Below, in pieces: positions 17,893-26,898 of a DNA stretch of 64,000 nucleotides. The stretch is from Nostoc sp. C052. GTDB taxonomy: Bacteria > Cyanobacteriota > Cyanobacteriia > Cyanobacteriales > Nostocaceae. Every line of letters starts with the position of its first letter. Position 1 is the first letter of the stretch. A program made the position numbers and the translations under genes. The DNA is taken from positions 124,001 to 188,000 of the forward strand of contig NZ_CP040272.1 in assembly GCF_013393905.1 (NCBI RefSeq). The letters run 5' to 3'. The notes below the pieces were generated by a model. That model had not been told where the DNA came from. It was given only the letters and a program-made list of their open reading frames with translations, and searched no databases.

Positions 17893-18963
17893 ATGAAAAT
17901 CGCTCAAGTTGCCCCCTTATGGGAAAGGGTTCCACCTCCTAATTATGGAGGAATAGAACTGGTAGTGAGTCGCTTAACTGATGAACTTGTTCGTCGTGGT
18001 CATGAGGTAACTTTATTTGCCTCTGGCGATTCTCAAACTTTGGCTCATTTAGAAGCAGTTTATCCACGTGCATTACGCTTAGACCCAAATGTGAAAGAGT
18101 ATGCAGTGTACGAAATGCTAGAACTAAGCCAAGTTTACCAACATGCTGCCCAATTCGATATTATCCATTCTCATGTAGGGATTTCGGCATTACCTTTAGC
18201 GAGTTTGATAACAACAACTTCTACAGTCCACACCCTGCACAATAATTTTACAACTGACAACCGTCACGCATTTAGCTACCACCAAAAGCAACCTTATATC
18301 AGCATTAGTAACTCGCAGCGTCAAATCGATCTCAATTATGTTGCCACAGTTTATAACGGAATTGAACTAACAGATTACCCATTCGTAGCCCAACCGTCAG
18401 AACCTCAATATTTGGCATTTTTAGGGCGTTTTTCGCCAGAGAAAGGGCCGCAACATGCGATCGCCATTGCTAAACAAAGTGGTTGGCGCTTGAAGATGGC
18501 AGGAAAGGTTGATGCAGTACACTCGGAGTTTTTTGAACAAGAAATTGCTCCCCATATAGATGGTCAGCAAATCGAATATCTCGGCGAAATTAACCACGCC
18601 GAAAAAACTGAACTTCTGGGCAATGCTGCTGTCACTCTTTTCCCCATCAACTGGCAAGAACCTTTTGGTTTAGTAATGATTGAATCAATGGCAACTGGTA
18701 CACCAGTTATTGCGATGAATTTAGGTTCGGTACCTGAAGTTATTGCCCACGGTAAAACAGGTTTTATCTGCAATAACTACGCAGAAATGGCCGCAATGAT
18801 TCCACCAGCTTTGGAACTCAATCGTCAAACCTGTCGAAAATATGTGGAAAATAACTTTAGCGTTAGCCAAATGGTTAACGGATATGAAGCTGTTTACAGA
18901 CAAATTATTAAAGACCGCATAGAATCGAATGGTCGCATTCATGCTACCAAAATCCACTTTTAA
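17893..18963 (+). CDS. Family 4 glycosyltransferase
   Basis: 356 aa with a two-Rossmann GT-B fold. The N-terminal acceptor domain has VPPPNYGGIELVVSRLTDELVRRGHEVTLFASGD. The C-terminal nucleotide-sugar domain has FLGRFSPEKGP and the EPFGLVMIESMATGTPVI signature, with the paired glutamates of retaining GT4 enzymes. The family transfers glucose, mannose or similar from NDP-sugars; acceptor and product are not readable here. There is no signal peptide or membrane helix. The only close neighbour on the strand is the small zinc-ribbon gene 57 bases downstream. Confidence 0.9.
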   Translation: MKIAQVAPLWERVPPPNYGGIELVVSRLTDELVRRGHEVTLFASGDSQTLAHLEAVYPRALRLDPNVKEYAVYEMLELSQVYQHAAQFDIIHSHVGISALPLASLITTTSTVHTLHNNFTTDNRHAFSYHQKQPYISISNSQRQIDLNYVATVYNGIELTDYPFVAQPSEPQYLAFLGRFSPEKGPQHAIAIAKQSGWRLKMAGKVDAVHSEFFEQEIAPHIDGQQIEYLGEINHAEKTELLGNAAVTLFPINWQEPFGLVMIESMATGTPVIAMNLGSVPEVIAHGKTGFICNNYAEMAAMIPPALELNRQTCRKYVENNFSVSQMVNGYEAVYRQIIKDRIESNGRIHATKIHF

Positions 18964-19020
18964 TCAACTGCTTTTTTTTGCTGAGTTTAAACAACAAATT
19001 TTTTTAAGGAGGATATTGGT

Positions 19021-19206
19021 ATGAGTACGAGAGCCAACACCTGCCCATGCTGCGGTGGTTCCCTCCTGCGTCATGCCCGTCATGGTGAACTATATTGGTT
19101 TTGCCTGTCGTGCCGGCAAGAAGTACCGCTATTAAATGCTATTCGCTTACCTAATGTGGATACCCGGAACACCGGAGTAGTTCCCCAGCCAGCTGTGAAT
19201 ACTTAG
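19021..19206 (+). CDS. Small zinc-ribbon protein
   Basis: 61 aa with two CxxC knuckles (C8-P-C-C11 and C28-L-S-C31), 17 residues apart, as in a zinc ribbon; C10 is an extra cysteine. AAGGAGG stands eight bases before the ATG, an unusually strong ribosome site for this window, so the gene is real and likely well translated. The C-terminal ~20 residues are polar and probably disordered. Its function is unknown; a nucleic-acid or protein-binding role is possible. Confidence 0.85.
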   Translation: MSTRANTCPCCGGSLLRHARHGELYWFCLSCRQEVPLLNAIRLPNVDTRNTGVVPQPAVNT

Positions 19207-19296
19207 TTTTTCAAAATATAAAACTTGCTAAAAATCAATACTGATTTAGTTTAGACCTATCAACTAACTTCAACTGGTAAAATCGGATGAAGCTAA

Positions 19297-20337
19297 TTGA
19301 TAGGTTTTAAAGTTTTGTTAGCAGCATTACTTCATGGTCAAGAAGATTTACGCCTAGAGCAAGTTCCTGACCCCACTCCGGCGGCTGGGGAAGTTGTAAT
19401 CCAAGTAGAGGCAGCAACAACTTGTGGTACAGATTTGAAAGTCTGGCGGCGTGGTGGTCATGCCAAAATGCTCATACCGCCGACGCTGTTTGGTCATGAA
19501 GGTGCTGGGCGAATTGTTGCTTTAGGTGCTGGGGTGACAAATTGGCAAGTAGGCGATCGCATTGTCGCCAACAATTCTGCTCCATGCACAAGATGCTTTT
19601 TTTGTCAACGACAAGAATATTCCTTATGTCCAAATTTGACATGGAATAATGGTACATTTGCCCAATACTTGAAAATCCCCGCACCGATAGTAGAGCATAA
19701 TTTTTTGCACATTCCTGATGATTTGCCGTGGGAATTGGCAGCGATGACGGAACCTTTAGCTTGTGTGTTGCATGGTGTAGCGCGTTCTCATATTAAACCC
19801 AAAGATAAAGTAGTCGTCTTGGGAGATGGGGCGATCGGGTTGATGTTTGTGGCGGCGTTGAGTGAGAAAGCTGAGGTTTTGCTGTGGGGAGGTAATAACC
19901 ACAGATTAGAAATTGGTCAGAAATTGGGTGCAGCCCAGACCTTTAATTATCATCAAATCCCGGATATTCCCAGTGTGGTGAAAGAACTTACCCAAGGATG
20001 GGGCGCAGATGTAGTCATTGAAGCCACTGGTGTACCAAGTGTTTGGGAAACTGCGATCGCCTGCGCCCGTCCTGGTGCAACAGTCAATTTATTCGGTGGA
20101 TGTCCACGGGATACTAGTATTACCGTTAGTACAGAACAGCTACACTATAGCGAACTTACCATCAAAGGCGTGTTTCATAATACACCAAAGTATGTGCGAT
20201 CAGCTTTAGCACTGATAGCTAGTCGAAAAATTCCCTTTGAGTTACTTATTAGCGAACAGCGGCCATTAAAAGATTTAGAACAAGTGTTTTATGAGATGAA
20301 GGCGCGTAAAGTAATTAAAGTAGCAATGATTCCTTAA
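19297..20337 (+). CDS. Zinc-dependent MDR alcohol/polyol dehydrogenase
   Basis: 346 aa of the medium-chain dehydrogenase family. The catalytic zinc ligands appear in TTCGTD and GHEGAG, and the structural zinc knuckle is CTRCFFCQRQEYSLC. The NAD(P)-binding motif is VVLGDGAIGLMF. It resembles sorbitol, threonine and related dehydrogenases; the substrate is not assignable. The start is uncertain: TTG at 19297 is used, and another TTG at 19315 would also precede the fold (LLHGQEDLRLEQVP). No neighbour suggests a pathway. Its last bases overlap the end of the convergent pseudogene by four bases. Confidence 0.85.
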   Translation: MIGFKVLLAALLHGQEDLRLEQVPDPTPAAGEVVIQVEAATTCGTDLKVWRRGGHAKMLIPPTLFGHEGAGRIVALGAGVTNWQVGDRIVANNSAPCTRCFFCQRQEYSLCPNLTWNNGTFAQYLKIPAPIVEHNFLHIPDDLPWELAAMTEPLACVLHGVARSHIKPKDKVVVLGDGAIGLMFVAALSEKAEVLLWGGNNHRLEIGQKLGAAQTFNYHQIPDIPSVVKELTQGWGADVVIEATGVPSVWETAIACARPGATVNLFGGCPRDTSITVSTEQLHYSELTIKGVFHNTPKYVRSALALIASRKIPFELLISEQRPLKDLEQVFYEMKARKVIKVAMIP

Positions 20338-20770
20338 TTTTTCGCGGGATATAGCAGATGATCTGGATCTAGCCAAACAATGTAGAAAATCTCGTTAATA
20401 AAGAACCCATGAACCCTACCATGTTCATTTGAGGAGATAGAAAACTGATATGGTATATCAACCAATTGTTCTTCATTTGGCAAACCAAATGCCCTTTCGC
20501 TGGTATCTTCCCACTTGATGGGAGACATCTGAGAGTACTGCTATGATTCACTAACAACTCTTGAGCCGTTAGGCTAGATAGAGCTTTTAACCGATCAAGC
20601 AAGGTCATCCAGTAGATTACTTCTTTTTGGCTACAAGAAAACTTGCTGTTACTGTCCTGATAATATTTAAACGAAAAGCTGATGCCTTGAGGTGGCTTCA
20701 GCTTTGTTGGTTTAATACCTGATGTGCCGTCTTTGGCCACCTCAGTCTTCTTAATCCTTTTCTTCGGCAC
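20334..20770 (-). pseudogene. Frameshifted small conserved gene
   Basis: Two overlapping minus-strand frames look like one broken protein. The first begins at the GTG at 20770 (MPKKRIKKTEVAKDG...SSLTAQELL) and continues past about 20540 into composition that no longer looks like protein. The second resumes there with IKWEDTSERAFGLPNE and ends HGFFINEIFYIVWLDPDHLLYPAKN, a convincing ending for a small soluble domain. Joining them needs a single-base correction near 20523-20540. The intact protein would be about 145 aa. The ending is reminiscent of small toxin-like or plasmid-maintenance proteins, but I cannot name the family. Confidence 0.6.
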
Positions 20771-20842
20771 GAGATCCGTAGTACTCCTTCATCCACTGTT
20801 TCTGAATAACTTCGCTGGAAAATTTCTGTCGAATTACTGATA

Positions 20843-21646
20843 TTAGCCTTTTTTCGCTGCTAAACGGGCATAATCTCCCAGCCATTCAGATTTTTGAACC
20901 TCAGATTTGAAGTTAAAAAGTCCCATTTCTAGCAATCCAATAATGACACTTTTACGCCATAGTGCTTTTCTCTGACCTATCCTGGATCTTTGTGATTGAT
21001 CAAAATAAGCTTCTATAGAAATATCTGGCAATAACTGTAAATTTAAGTCACGCATTATTTTCTGCCGAAATTTTAGATGCGATCGCAATAGTTCTTCAGG
21101 AGTTACTCCTTGTTTAACAACAATTATTCCTTTTGGGCGGCGTAAAAAGGCGTAGACAATAGCGTGAATAAAAGAATTATCTCTAAAACTAACTGACCAT
21201 TCTTTCTCTAAAGCACTACCAATAGCACAAAAGACTGATGAACGGCCAGGTGTTTGCATGACTTCTGCAAAACAAAAATGTTTTGGATGGGAAAAAATTC
21301 TAGCGACAGTAAGGGAAGATTCTGACAGTTCTAAGTCACTAATTCTAGTAAAACCCAGGGACTCTAAAGCATTTGTGTAGTAGTTGAAAGTCTTAATATC
21401 TATTTGAGATAGAGATTCTAAATGTGCTGGTAAAAATTTTAATTTGCTAGAAATAGTTGAGAGTAATAGTATCTTTACAAATATCTCAAAGAATAAAACA
21501 AATGGTAGTACGATAATAAATATATAACATATACTTGCCGGAATAAATTCTAGATTTAGGAGATAATGGAGTATTAACTTACCGACAAAAGCGTTATAAA
21601 TAAACCAAAAGCTAAAAGCAAATATCTGTGTAATTGTTTTTTTCAT
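20843..21646 (-). CDS. Hypothetical membrane protein with soluble C-terminal domain
   Basis: Not recognised. With the ATG at 21646 (the TTG at 21700 would add 18 residues) the protein has 267 aa. Two hydrophobic helices lie at about 5-25 and 35-60, then a soluble region with mixed alpha/beta character (NALESLGFTRISDLELS, FSHPKHFCFAEVMQTPGRS, RPKGIIVVKQGVTPEELLRSH). There is no catalytic motif. The layout is that of an inner-membrane protein with a cytoplasmic domain. The neighbour behind it on the same strand is the broken small gene. Confidence 0.7.
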   Translation of the reverse strand: MKKTITQIFAFSFWFIYNAFVGKLILHYLLNLEFIPASICYIFIIVLPFVLFFEIFVKILLLSTISSKLKFLPAHLESLSQIDIKTFNYYTNALESLGFTRISDLELSESSLTVARIFSHPKHFCFAEVMQTPGRSSVFCAIGSALEKEWSVSFRDNSFIHAIVYAFLRRPKGIIVVKQGVTPEELLRSHLKFRQKIMRDLNLQLLPDISIEAYFDQSQRSRIGQRKALWRKSVIIGLLEMGLFNFKSEVQKSEWLGDYARLAAKKG

Positions 21647-21938
21647 GTCTGTATATAGTTGAGTATTTAAATACCATTTGCTAGTAGATAGTCCGATCAA
21701 TTTACTATCACTCTATATATGGTTCCCCAAAAATAAATACCTCAAACATTAAAATACAAGATTTTGTACAGATCCTTCTTGCAAAGCTATGGTGTACACA
21801 CAAGTACTAAAAACTAGCTTTTTCTCTGATAGAGCGTTGATAAGTAAGATCCCTGATATCTTAAGTTAGGTTGACCTATTGAAATAATCTTGCTGAAAAA
21901 CGGGAAGACTATGATTATTCCCGAATGGGGAAATTTCT

Positions 21939-22571
21939 ATGAAAGTCCCGAACAGCAAAATGCTCAAAAAATCTCTGCTTAACTATTTAATTTTGCCTTT
22001 TTCTCTAATGCCTTGGCTGTGCGTAGGAATGCTTTTTGATTCCCAAGCTAATGCTTTACCAGGGCAAAGTACAGAGGAAGTAGGCACCTGGATTAAAGCA
22101 CATCCTACACTCCGTCCCAGGAGTGGGGAGCAATTATTTGTGCAAAAAACTGATACAGCCGCCCAAAGATTCACTTTTCAAGCGTCAGTATTGCCTCCCG
22201 GTAGGGTGGAGTTTTCCAAAGACCGAGGCACAATTCGCAGTGAGCGCATTGCTATGTATGATGCCATTAACGGTATGACATTTGAGCGCCTTCAAGAATC
22301 CTTGCGGGTGATTTATGGCTTAGAGATTTATCAAGACTACGATCGCGCCCAAGTCGTGTATCAATATCCCAGCCAAAAGGTAGTTAATTCGGCACGTCTA
22401 GCCAAAACTCCGATTAGAGAAGCTTTAAAGGGAGAATTACGAGTAGGCGATCGCTATGTATATTGGGTAGAAATTGCTCAACCCAAGGCTGGCAAAGCTT
22501 TTACGGGTCAAATGACAGTTTTGCTCAAAACTGACCTAGACAAATTAGAAAAGGAACTGCAAATTCGTTAA
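21939..22571 (+). CDS. Hypothetical exported protein
   Basis: 210 aa with a clear Sec signal: basic start, hydrophobic core LLNYLILPFSLMPWLCVGMLF and a cleavage region near SQANALPGQ. The mature part (EEVGTWIKAHPTLRPRSGEQLFV...DYDRAQVVYQYPS) is soluble and appears conserved in style, but I recognise no domain. GGGGAAA precedes the ATG by six bases, supporting this start. It is convergent with the next gene, with a 19-base gap. Confidence 0.75.
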   Translation: MKVPNSKMLKKSLLNYLILPFSLMPWLCVGMLFDSQANALPGQSTEEVGTWIKAHPTLRPRSGEQLFVQKTDTAAQRFTFQASVLPPGRVEFSKDRGTIRSERIAMYDAINGMTFERLQESLRVIYGLEIYQDYDRAQVVYQYPSQKVVNSARLAKTPIREALKGELRVGDRYVYWVEIAQPKAGKAFTGQMTVLLKTDLDKLEKELQIR

Positions 22572-22590
22572 TGGATTACTGAGTGGTGTT

Positions 22591-22959
22591 TTACAACTTC
22601 CCCAACTCCATCTGAGCTAGAGTTTGCCATGTGCCTGAAAAGATACTTTCAGATGCTAAGGAAATTCGTAGTAAATCTTCCTTCAGCAGTGGCGGCCAAT
22701 CAACTCCGGCTTTACGCCCTGCGCCAAATAGCTGTTGCGCCTTAATGCTTAACTGATAAAGGGCCAAAGCCAATTCTCGGTCTAGGCTCTTTGCATCTTT
22801 GAGGGCTTCAAACACCACTTTCAACGCCAACAAAATCGAGGTGATCTGACCGGGTACCGGCGGTTTGCCCTGTTTCATACGCGTTAACAGCGCATCTGGG
22901 TTTTCCTCGGTTGTGATTGTCTGATCTATGAGGAGTTTCCTAGCTGTTTCGTAATTCAT
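22591..22959 (-). CDS. Conserved hypothetical soluble protein
   Basis: 122 aa, mostly helical: MNYETARKLLIDQTITTEENPDALLTRMKQGKPPVPGQITSI, followed by two or three amphipathic helices ending TWQTLAQMELGKL. There is no motif, signal or membrane segment. The composition and orderly helices support a genuine gene; the function is unknown. The QGKPPVPGQITSILLAL segment is the most distinctive part for searching. Confidence 0.7.
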   Translation of the reverse strand: MNYETARKLLIDQTITTEENPDALLTRMKQGKPPVPGQITSILLALKVVFEALKDAKSLDRELALALYQLSIKAQQLFGAGRKAGVDWPPLLKEDLLRISLASESIFSGTWQTLAQMELGKL

Positions 22960-23149
22960 GTAGCCAGTTTACCTTACATTTTACTTCAGCAGGAATACTT
23001 AATTAAAAAGTCATAAAATTGTTTTCTGGTTATTTATAGCAATCTCTTGTAATTTGTGAAAAGATAGGCGTGGGGAAAATGATGGAGGATTTGCGATGTT
23101 CTAGGATAAAATCTTTGAAAAACACACCTTACTAGGAATCAAAAGCAAA

Positions 23150-23386
23150 ATGATCTCACCGAATTTACTAGAAATTGAGCGCTCTATCCTTGCCTTGTCT
23201 GTAGAAGAACAACTTTGGCTGTTAGAAAGTATTGTTCGACAAATCCGAGAAAATGAGTTTGTAAAAGATAAATTAGTTGATGTCAACAATCCAGAAGAAC
23301 AACTGGAAGTCAGGGTTAGTGAGCCAAAGATTCAAATAGGAACTGCTTCTATCAATGATGAGTTTGCCATTTCTGAAATACTCTGA
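23150..23386 (+). CDS. Putative antitoxin-like small protein (orphan)
   Basis: 78 aa. The start ISPNLLEIERSILALSVEEQLWLLESIVRQIRE resembles the helical N-terminus of small cyanobacterial addiction-module antitoxins; the rest is acidic and probably disordered. No toxin (RelE/ParE/PIN) gene follows it: the next 430 bases hold only repeats. It may be an orphan or the remnant of a toxin-antitoxin pair. Identification is by general resemblance only. Confidence 0.5.
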   Translation: MISPNLLEIERSILALSVEEQLWLLESIVRQIRENEFVKDKLVDVNNPEEQLEVRVSEPKIQIGTASINDEFAISEIL

Positions 23387-23822
23387 TGTGTAGTCATAAA
23401 AATTATGAGATTGTCCGATTTAAAAAAGTAAAATATACAAGTTATCAGTAGGCGATCGCTTAAAATTTCTCACTGCGATCGCCCATTTACTGCAAAACGA
23501 TCTTACACCCCACTCAGATCCCAAAGGCTCAGTGCATATTGATAAACACTAACATCATTATTAGGAACTGCTAAATCAAAAAAGTATCCAATTAACTCTT
23601 GTAGGGCGGGCATCTTGCCTGCCATATTATAGACTGGGCGGGCAAGATGCCTACCCCACAATATTGGATAATTTATTTCTTGGAGTTCCCCGATCAACTA
23701 AGTAGATAGGCGTAAATAAACATAACTATACTTCGGTCATTGCGTTCACGCAGCGTGTCGCAGACAAGCAATCGCAGGGGTTTAGGGATTTTTATATGTT
23801 ACATAGCTAGGTTTATTTATCC
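23387..23822. other. Intergenic region occupied by a MITE-like repeat
   Basis: It contains the family C element at 23564-23689 and a short GC-rich palindrome (TTGCGTTCACGCAGCGTGTC region, 23739-23775) of the type scattered in Nostoc genomes. A 64-codon minus-strand frame across the element is repeat-derived and not considered a gene. Confidence 0.6.
23564..23689. repeat. MITE-like repeat, family C copy 1
   Basis: 126 bases with inverted ends (GGAACT... and ...GGAGTTCC) and sub-terminal TATCCAATTA/TATTGGATAA arms. The central hairpin is GGGCGGGCATCTTGCC / GGGCGGGCAAGATGCC. Relatives occur at 34261-34386, 37046-37167 and 39094-39211. Confidence 0.75.
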
Positions 23823-24830
23823 CTACCTATCTGGCTTAATACAATAGATGAAAAAAGAAAAGCCTTGGTTTGTATTTTCCGAAAATCCAACACTGTTAAT
23901 AAGTTCCAGTTTGCTAAATTTTTTGGTTTTTAAACTATAGGGCATGGGAGAGACAGCTAAGGTTTTTTTTATAATAAAACCAGCTTTTTGAATTTTTGCA
24001 ATCAATTCATCAGGTATATATTCAATCTTATGTTCAGGATGTACAAAACCTCTACGTACCAAAAGCTTTGTAAGCTGGCGATTTGGGGTATCTAGACAAA
24101 ATGAGCCACCTGGCTTGATGACTCTAAAGACTTCTTTAATTACTTTCTCGGCTTCTTCTTCTGTTACATGCTCAATGCTTTGTCCTGACCACACAAGGTC
24201 AACGGTATGTTCTGGAAAAGAAGATAAATCTGCCATTGAGCGATAGACATAATTAATTTTTGTAAGATTATCTGGAGTTATGAATTGCTGGGGATGTTCC
24301 TCAGAATGCTGATCGTAAATTCTTTCCTCCTGTGGTAGATCAACAATATCCAACTGTTGAGGATTGTAGGGATAACCCATGACCATGAGGGCACCTTCTG
24401 GGGAACCAAGGCAAGAACCTCCTAAATCGAGAATATATTCAGCAGGTGGCAATATTTCTTGTACCAGTTTGAGCCTTGCAAGGTGATGCGCCTCTATGCC
24501 TGTACGAGAAAAGAGTTTTTGCTCAATCCCAATTGGTAACATTAAATAAGAAAGAATAACCTGAATTCTTGAAAAATTACCTTGATCAAGATTATCTGTG
24601 TAGAATGAAAATTCTTCCTCTGAAATTGGAACAGATAAAAAGTGTGCATATACTAAATTGACAAATTCTGCATTATTTGGTGAGCGCCAATTAGATAAGT
24701 AGAACAACCCTAGAAAAACAGAAAACCGAAGTATACACATTATATCTTCAGGATAATATCTGGCATACCTGAAAATCTTAGAAAATAAAACACTATATTT
24801 AACTATCATTTTATTTCGATATTTAGTCAT
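23823..24830 (-). CDS. SAM-dependent methyltransferase with DUF4214-like N-terminus
   Basis: 335 aa. Residues about 40-105 (FVNLVYAHFLSVPISEEEFSFYTDNLDQGNFSRIQVI) resemble a DUF4214 domain, usually found in cell-surface or glycan-linked proteins. The C-terminal class I methyltransferase has motif I YILDLGGSCLG, the acidic LVWSGQSIEHV (motif IV region), and VFRVIKPGGSFCLDTPNR of the Methyltransf_11/25 type. The substrate is unknown; family members with this N-terminus often sit in glycosylation clusters, but none is seen here. The first 35 residues include a hydrophobic helix that may tether it to membrane. Confidence 0.8.
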   Translation of the reverse strand: MTKYRNKMIVKYSVLFSKIFRYARYYPEDIMCILRFSVFLGLFYLSNWRSPNNAEFVNLVYAHFLSVPISEEEFSFYTDNLDQGNFSRIQVILSYLMLPIGIEQKLFSRTGIEAHHLARLKLVQEILPPAEYILDLGGSCLGSPEGALMVMGYPYNPQQLDIVDLPQEERIYDQHSEEHPQQFITPDNLTKINYVYRSMADLSSFPEHTVDLVWSGQSIEHVTEEEAEKVIKEVFRVIKPGGSFCLDTPNRQLTKLLVRRGFVHPEHKIEYIPDELIAKIQKAGFIIKKTLAVSPMPYSLKTKKFSKLELINSVGFSENTNQGFSFFIYCIKPDR

Positions 24831-24929
24831 AGTAGGTACTTGTATACGAATTCTAAATTATATGTGAAAATGTGTGAACAATTTTAATTAATAATAGGAT
24901 AAGCTGTACCCATACATCTGATGCAAAAT

Positions 24930-26123
24930 TTAGCCCAATAATCGCTGCCAAGTTAGTTCTTTTGTCGCTTCATCCCAATGCCAGCGTAATAAATTTGCGG
25001 CTTGACTCTTGCTAATTTCTGCTAAACCAATCGCTTGTCTAGGTGCATCTGTAGCTAGTAAAATAGCAGTTTCCACATTACAAATCCCCCACTTCACCAA
25101 ATTCTGCACTCCCACTAATAAGGGTAAAGTCGTCCCCGATAACGTGCCATCGGCGAGTCTTGCCGTACCATTTTTAACTTCAATTTGCCGACTGTCCCAA
25201 GGATACACGCCATCGGGTAGCCCCAGAGGTGAAAGGGCATCGCTGACGAGGAATAGCCCTTTTTCGTAATCACTGGCACGGAGTAATATTTGCAGCATTG
25301 TGGGCGAAACGTGTTCACCATCAGCAATAAAACCACACATGACATGAGGATGGGTAATTGCTGCCCCTAATAATCCTGGTTCGCGGTGATGTAATGGTGG
25401 CATGGCATTGAAGGCATGAGTTACCATCGTTGCGCCGAGTTCAAAGGCAAGTTGCCCTTGGGCAGATGTTGCCTGAGAATGTCCTAAACTAACGGTAATC
25501 CCCAAAGAACGCAAATATGGAATTACTTCGCCAGTGGGATCTAACTCTGGCGCTAAAGTTATGACTTTCACGATATGGGCATAATCCCCCAAAACGCGCT
25601 TTACGTCCTCAATTGTGAGGGGTAACAAGTACTCTGCGGGGTGTGCGCCGCGCTTTTGGTAATTCAAAAATGGGCCTTCTAAATGTACTCCGAGAATCTT
25701 GGCACCTGCTTGTTGACTGGGGATAACATCAGCAATCACAGCAAGCGATCGCTGAATCTTGTCTACTGAAGTTGTCACAAGTGTCGGTAAAAATCCATCT
25801 ACCCCGACATCCCACAAAAATTTCGTTATTTTCTGGAGTACATGAGCATTTTCAACCTTCAAATCAGGAAATGCCAATCCCAAAGCACCGTTAATTTGCA
25901 AATCAACGCCACCCAATGAAATCCAGTCACCTGCAACATCTATTACAGATGCACAAATATCCTTCCCTACTGTACCCATTGGTAAGATTTGCTCAATCAT
26001 GCCCTCTTGATTAATCAAGAGCATCTGCAAATCTTTGTAACCGGGCACTCTAGCATTGATAATATCTACAGGATTTTGTGTTGCTTGGATCATCACACTG
26101 GCGAGAAGAGAACTAAATCTCAT
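24930..26123 (-). CDS. nagA: N-acetylglucosamine-6-phosphate deacetylase
   Basis: 397 aa, an amidohydrolase. The metal and substrate motifs are HLEGPFL, TLAPELD, GHSQATS, THAFNAMPPLHHREPGLLGA and LVSDALSPLGLPDG (catalytic Asp). It converts GlcNAc-6-phosphate to glucosamine-6-phosphate and acetate in amino-sugar recycling. No nagB or nagE adjoins it. It diverges from purE with only 62 bases between the starts, so their promoters must overlap. Confidence 0.93.
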   Translation of the reverse strand: MRFSSLLASVMIQATQNPVDIINARVPGYKDLQMLLINQEGMIEQILPMGTVGKDICASVIDVAGDWISLGGVDLQINGALGLAFPDLKVENAHVLQKITKFLWDVGVDGFLPTLVTTSVDKIQRSLAVIADVIPSQQAGAKILGVHLEGPFLNYQKRGAHPAEYLLPLTIEDVKRVLGDYAHIVKVITLAPELDPTGEVIPYLRSLGITVSLGHSQATSAQGQLAFELGATMVTHAFNAMPPLHHREPGLLGAAITHPHVMCGFIADGEHVSPTMLQILLRASDYEKGLFLVSDALSPLGLPDGVYPWDSRQIEVKNGTARLADGTLSGTTLPLLVGVQNLVKWGICNVETAILLATDAPRQAIGLAEISKSQAANLLRWHWDEATKELTWQRLLG

Positions 26124-26154
26124 CCGATTTTAGATGAAACAATCAGCGATTAAT

Positions 26155-26182
26155 CCAAAATCCAAAATCCAAAATCCAAAAT
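26155..26182. repeat. Heptamer tandem repeat (CCAAAAT)4
   Basis: Four exact copies of the seven-base unit CCAAAAT. This is a short tandemly repeated repetitive (STRR) sequence of the kind known from heterocystous cyanobacteria. It fills the last half of the divergent nagA-purE gap, ending three bases before the purE start, where a ribosome site would normally be. Confidence 0.85.
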
Positions 26183-26185
26183 TCT

Positions 26186-26704
26186 ATGACTCCCTTAGTT
26201 GGTATTATCATGGGCAGCGATTCCGATTTGCCCACTATGAAAGATGCGATCGCAGTTTGTGAAGAATTTGGTGTTGAAAGTGAAGTAGCGATCATTTCGG
26301 CTCACCGTACTCCAGAACGGATGGTGCAATATGCTCAACTTGCACACCAACGCGGCATTAAGGTAATTATTGCTGGTGCCGGAGGTGCTGCCCATCTACC
26401 GGGAATGGTAGCATCTTTAACTCCACTTCCAGTCATTGGTGTTCCAGTACCCACTCGTAATTTACAAGGTGTAGATTCTTTGTATTCTATTTTACAGATG
26501 CCTGCTGGTATTCCTGTAGCGACAGTAGCGATCGGTAATGCCAAAAATGCCGGTCTTTTAGCAGTACAAATCCTCGCAACCCATCAACCAGAATTGTTAG
26601 AAAAAGTGCAACAATATCGCCAAACCTTGTGTGAATCGGTAATTGCAAAGCAAGCAAAGCTAGAACAATTAGGCTATGAGCAATATTTACAGCAAATGCT
26701 TTAA
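26186..26704 (+). CDS. purE: N5-carboxyaminoimidazole ribonucleotide mutase
   Basis: 172 aa of class I PurE. Motifs: GIIMGSDSDLPTM (phosphate/CO2 loop), SAHRTPERM (catalytic His), AGAGGAAHLPGM and PVPTRNLQGVDSLYSILQMPAGIPVATVAIG. It moves the carboxyl group of N5-CAIR to C4 to give CAIR in purine synthesis. Its partner purK is not in the window; purH lies 18 kb away. The leader is unusual because heptamer repeats abut the start codon and no Shine-Dalgarno site is visible. Confidence 0.95.
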   Translation: MTPLVGIIMGSDSDLPTMKDAIAVCEEFGVESEVAIISAHRTPERMVQYAQLAHQRGIKVIIAGAGGAAHLPGMVASLTPLPVIGVPVPTRNLQGVDSLYSILQMPAGIPVATVAIGNAKNAGLLAVQILATHQPELLEKVQQYRQTLCESVIAKQAKLEQLGYEQYLQQML

Positions 26705-26898
26705 TAAAAATTAACACCAGCACCACAGGGGAACAAAGAAAGAGAAAGTCTTTTCCCTGTACCTCTAAAGAGTGCTGTTAGTGGATAGCTAAGGTTTAGC
26801 TCGTGCTGAGTGGGGAAGAAGCAAGGGAGCAAATTTTCCCCTCCGCACCCTGCCCCTCTGCCTCTTTTCAATGCCCAATGCCTAATGCCCTATAACAA

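Noticed and set aside
23503..23697. 64-codon minus-strand frame
   Set aside because: Mostly read through a MITE-like hairpin; composition follows the repeat.
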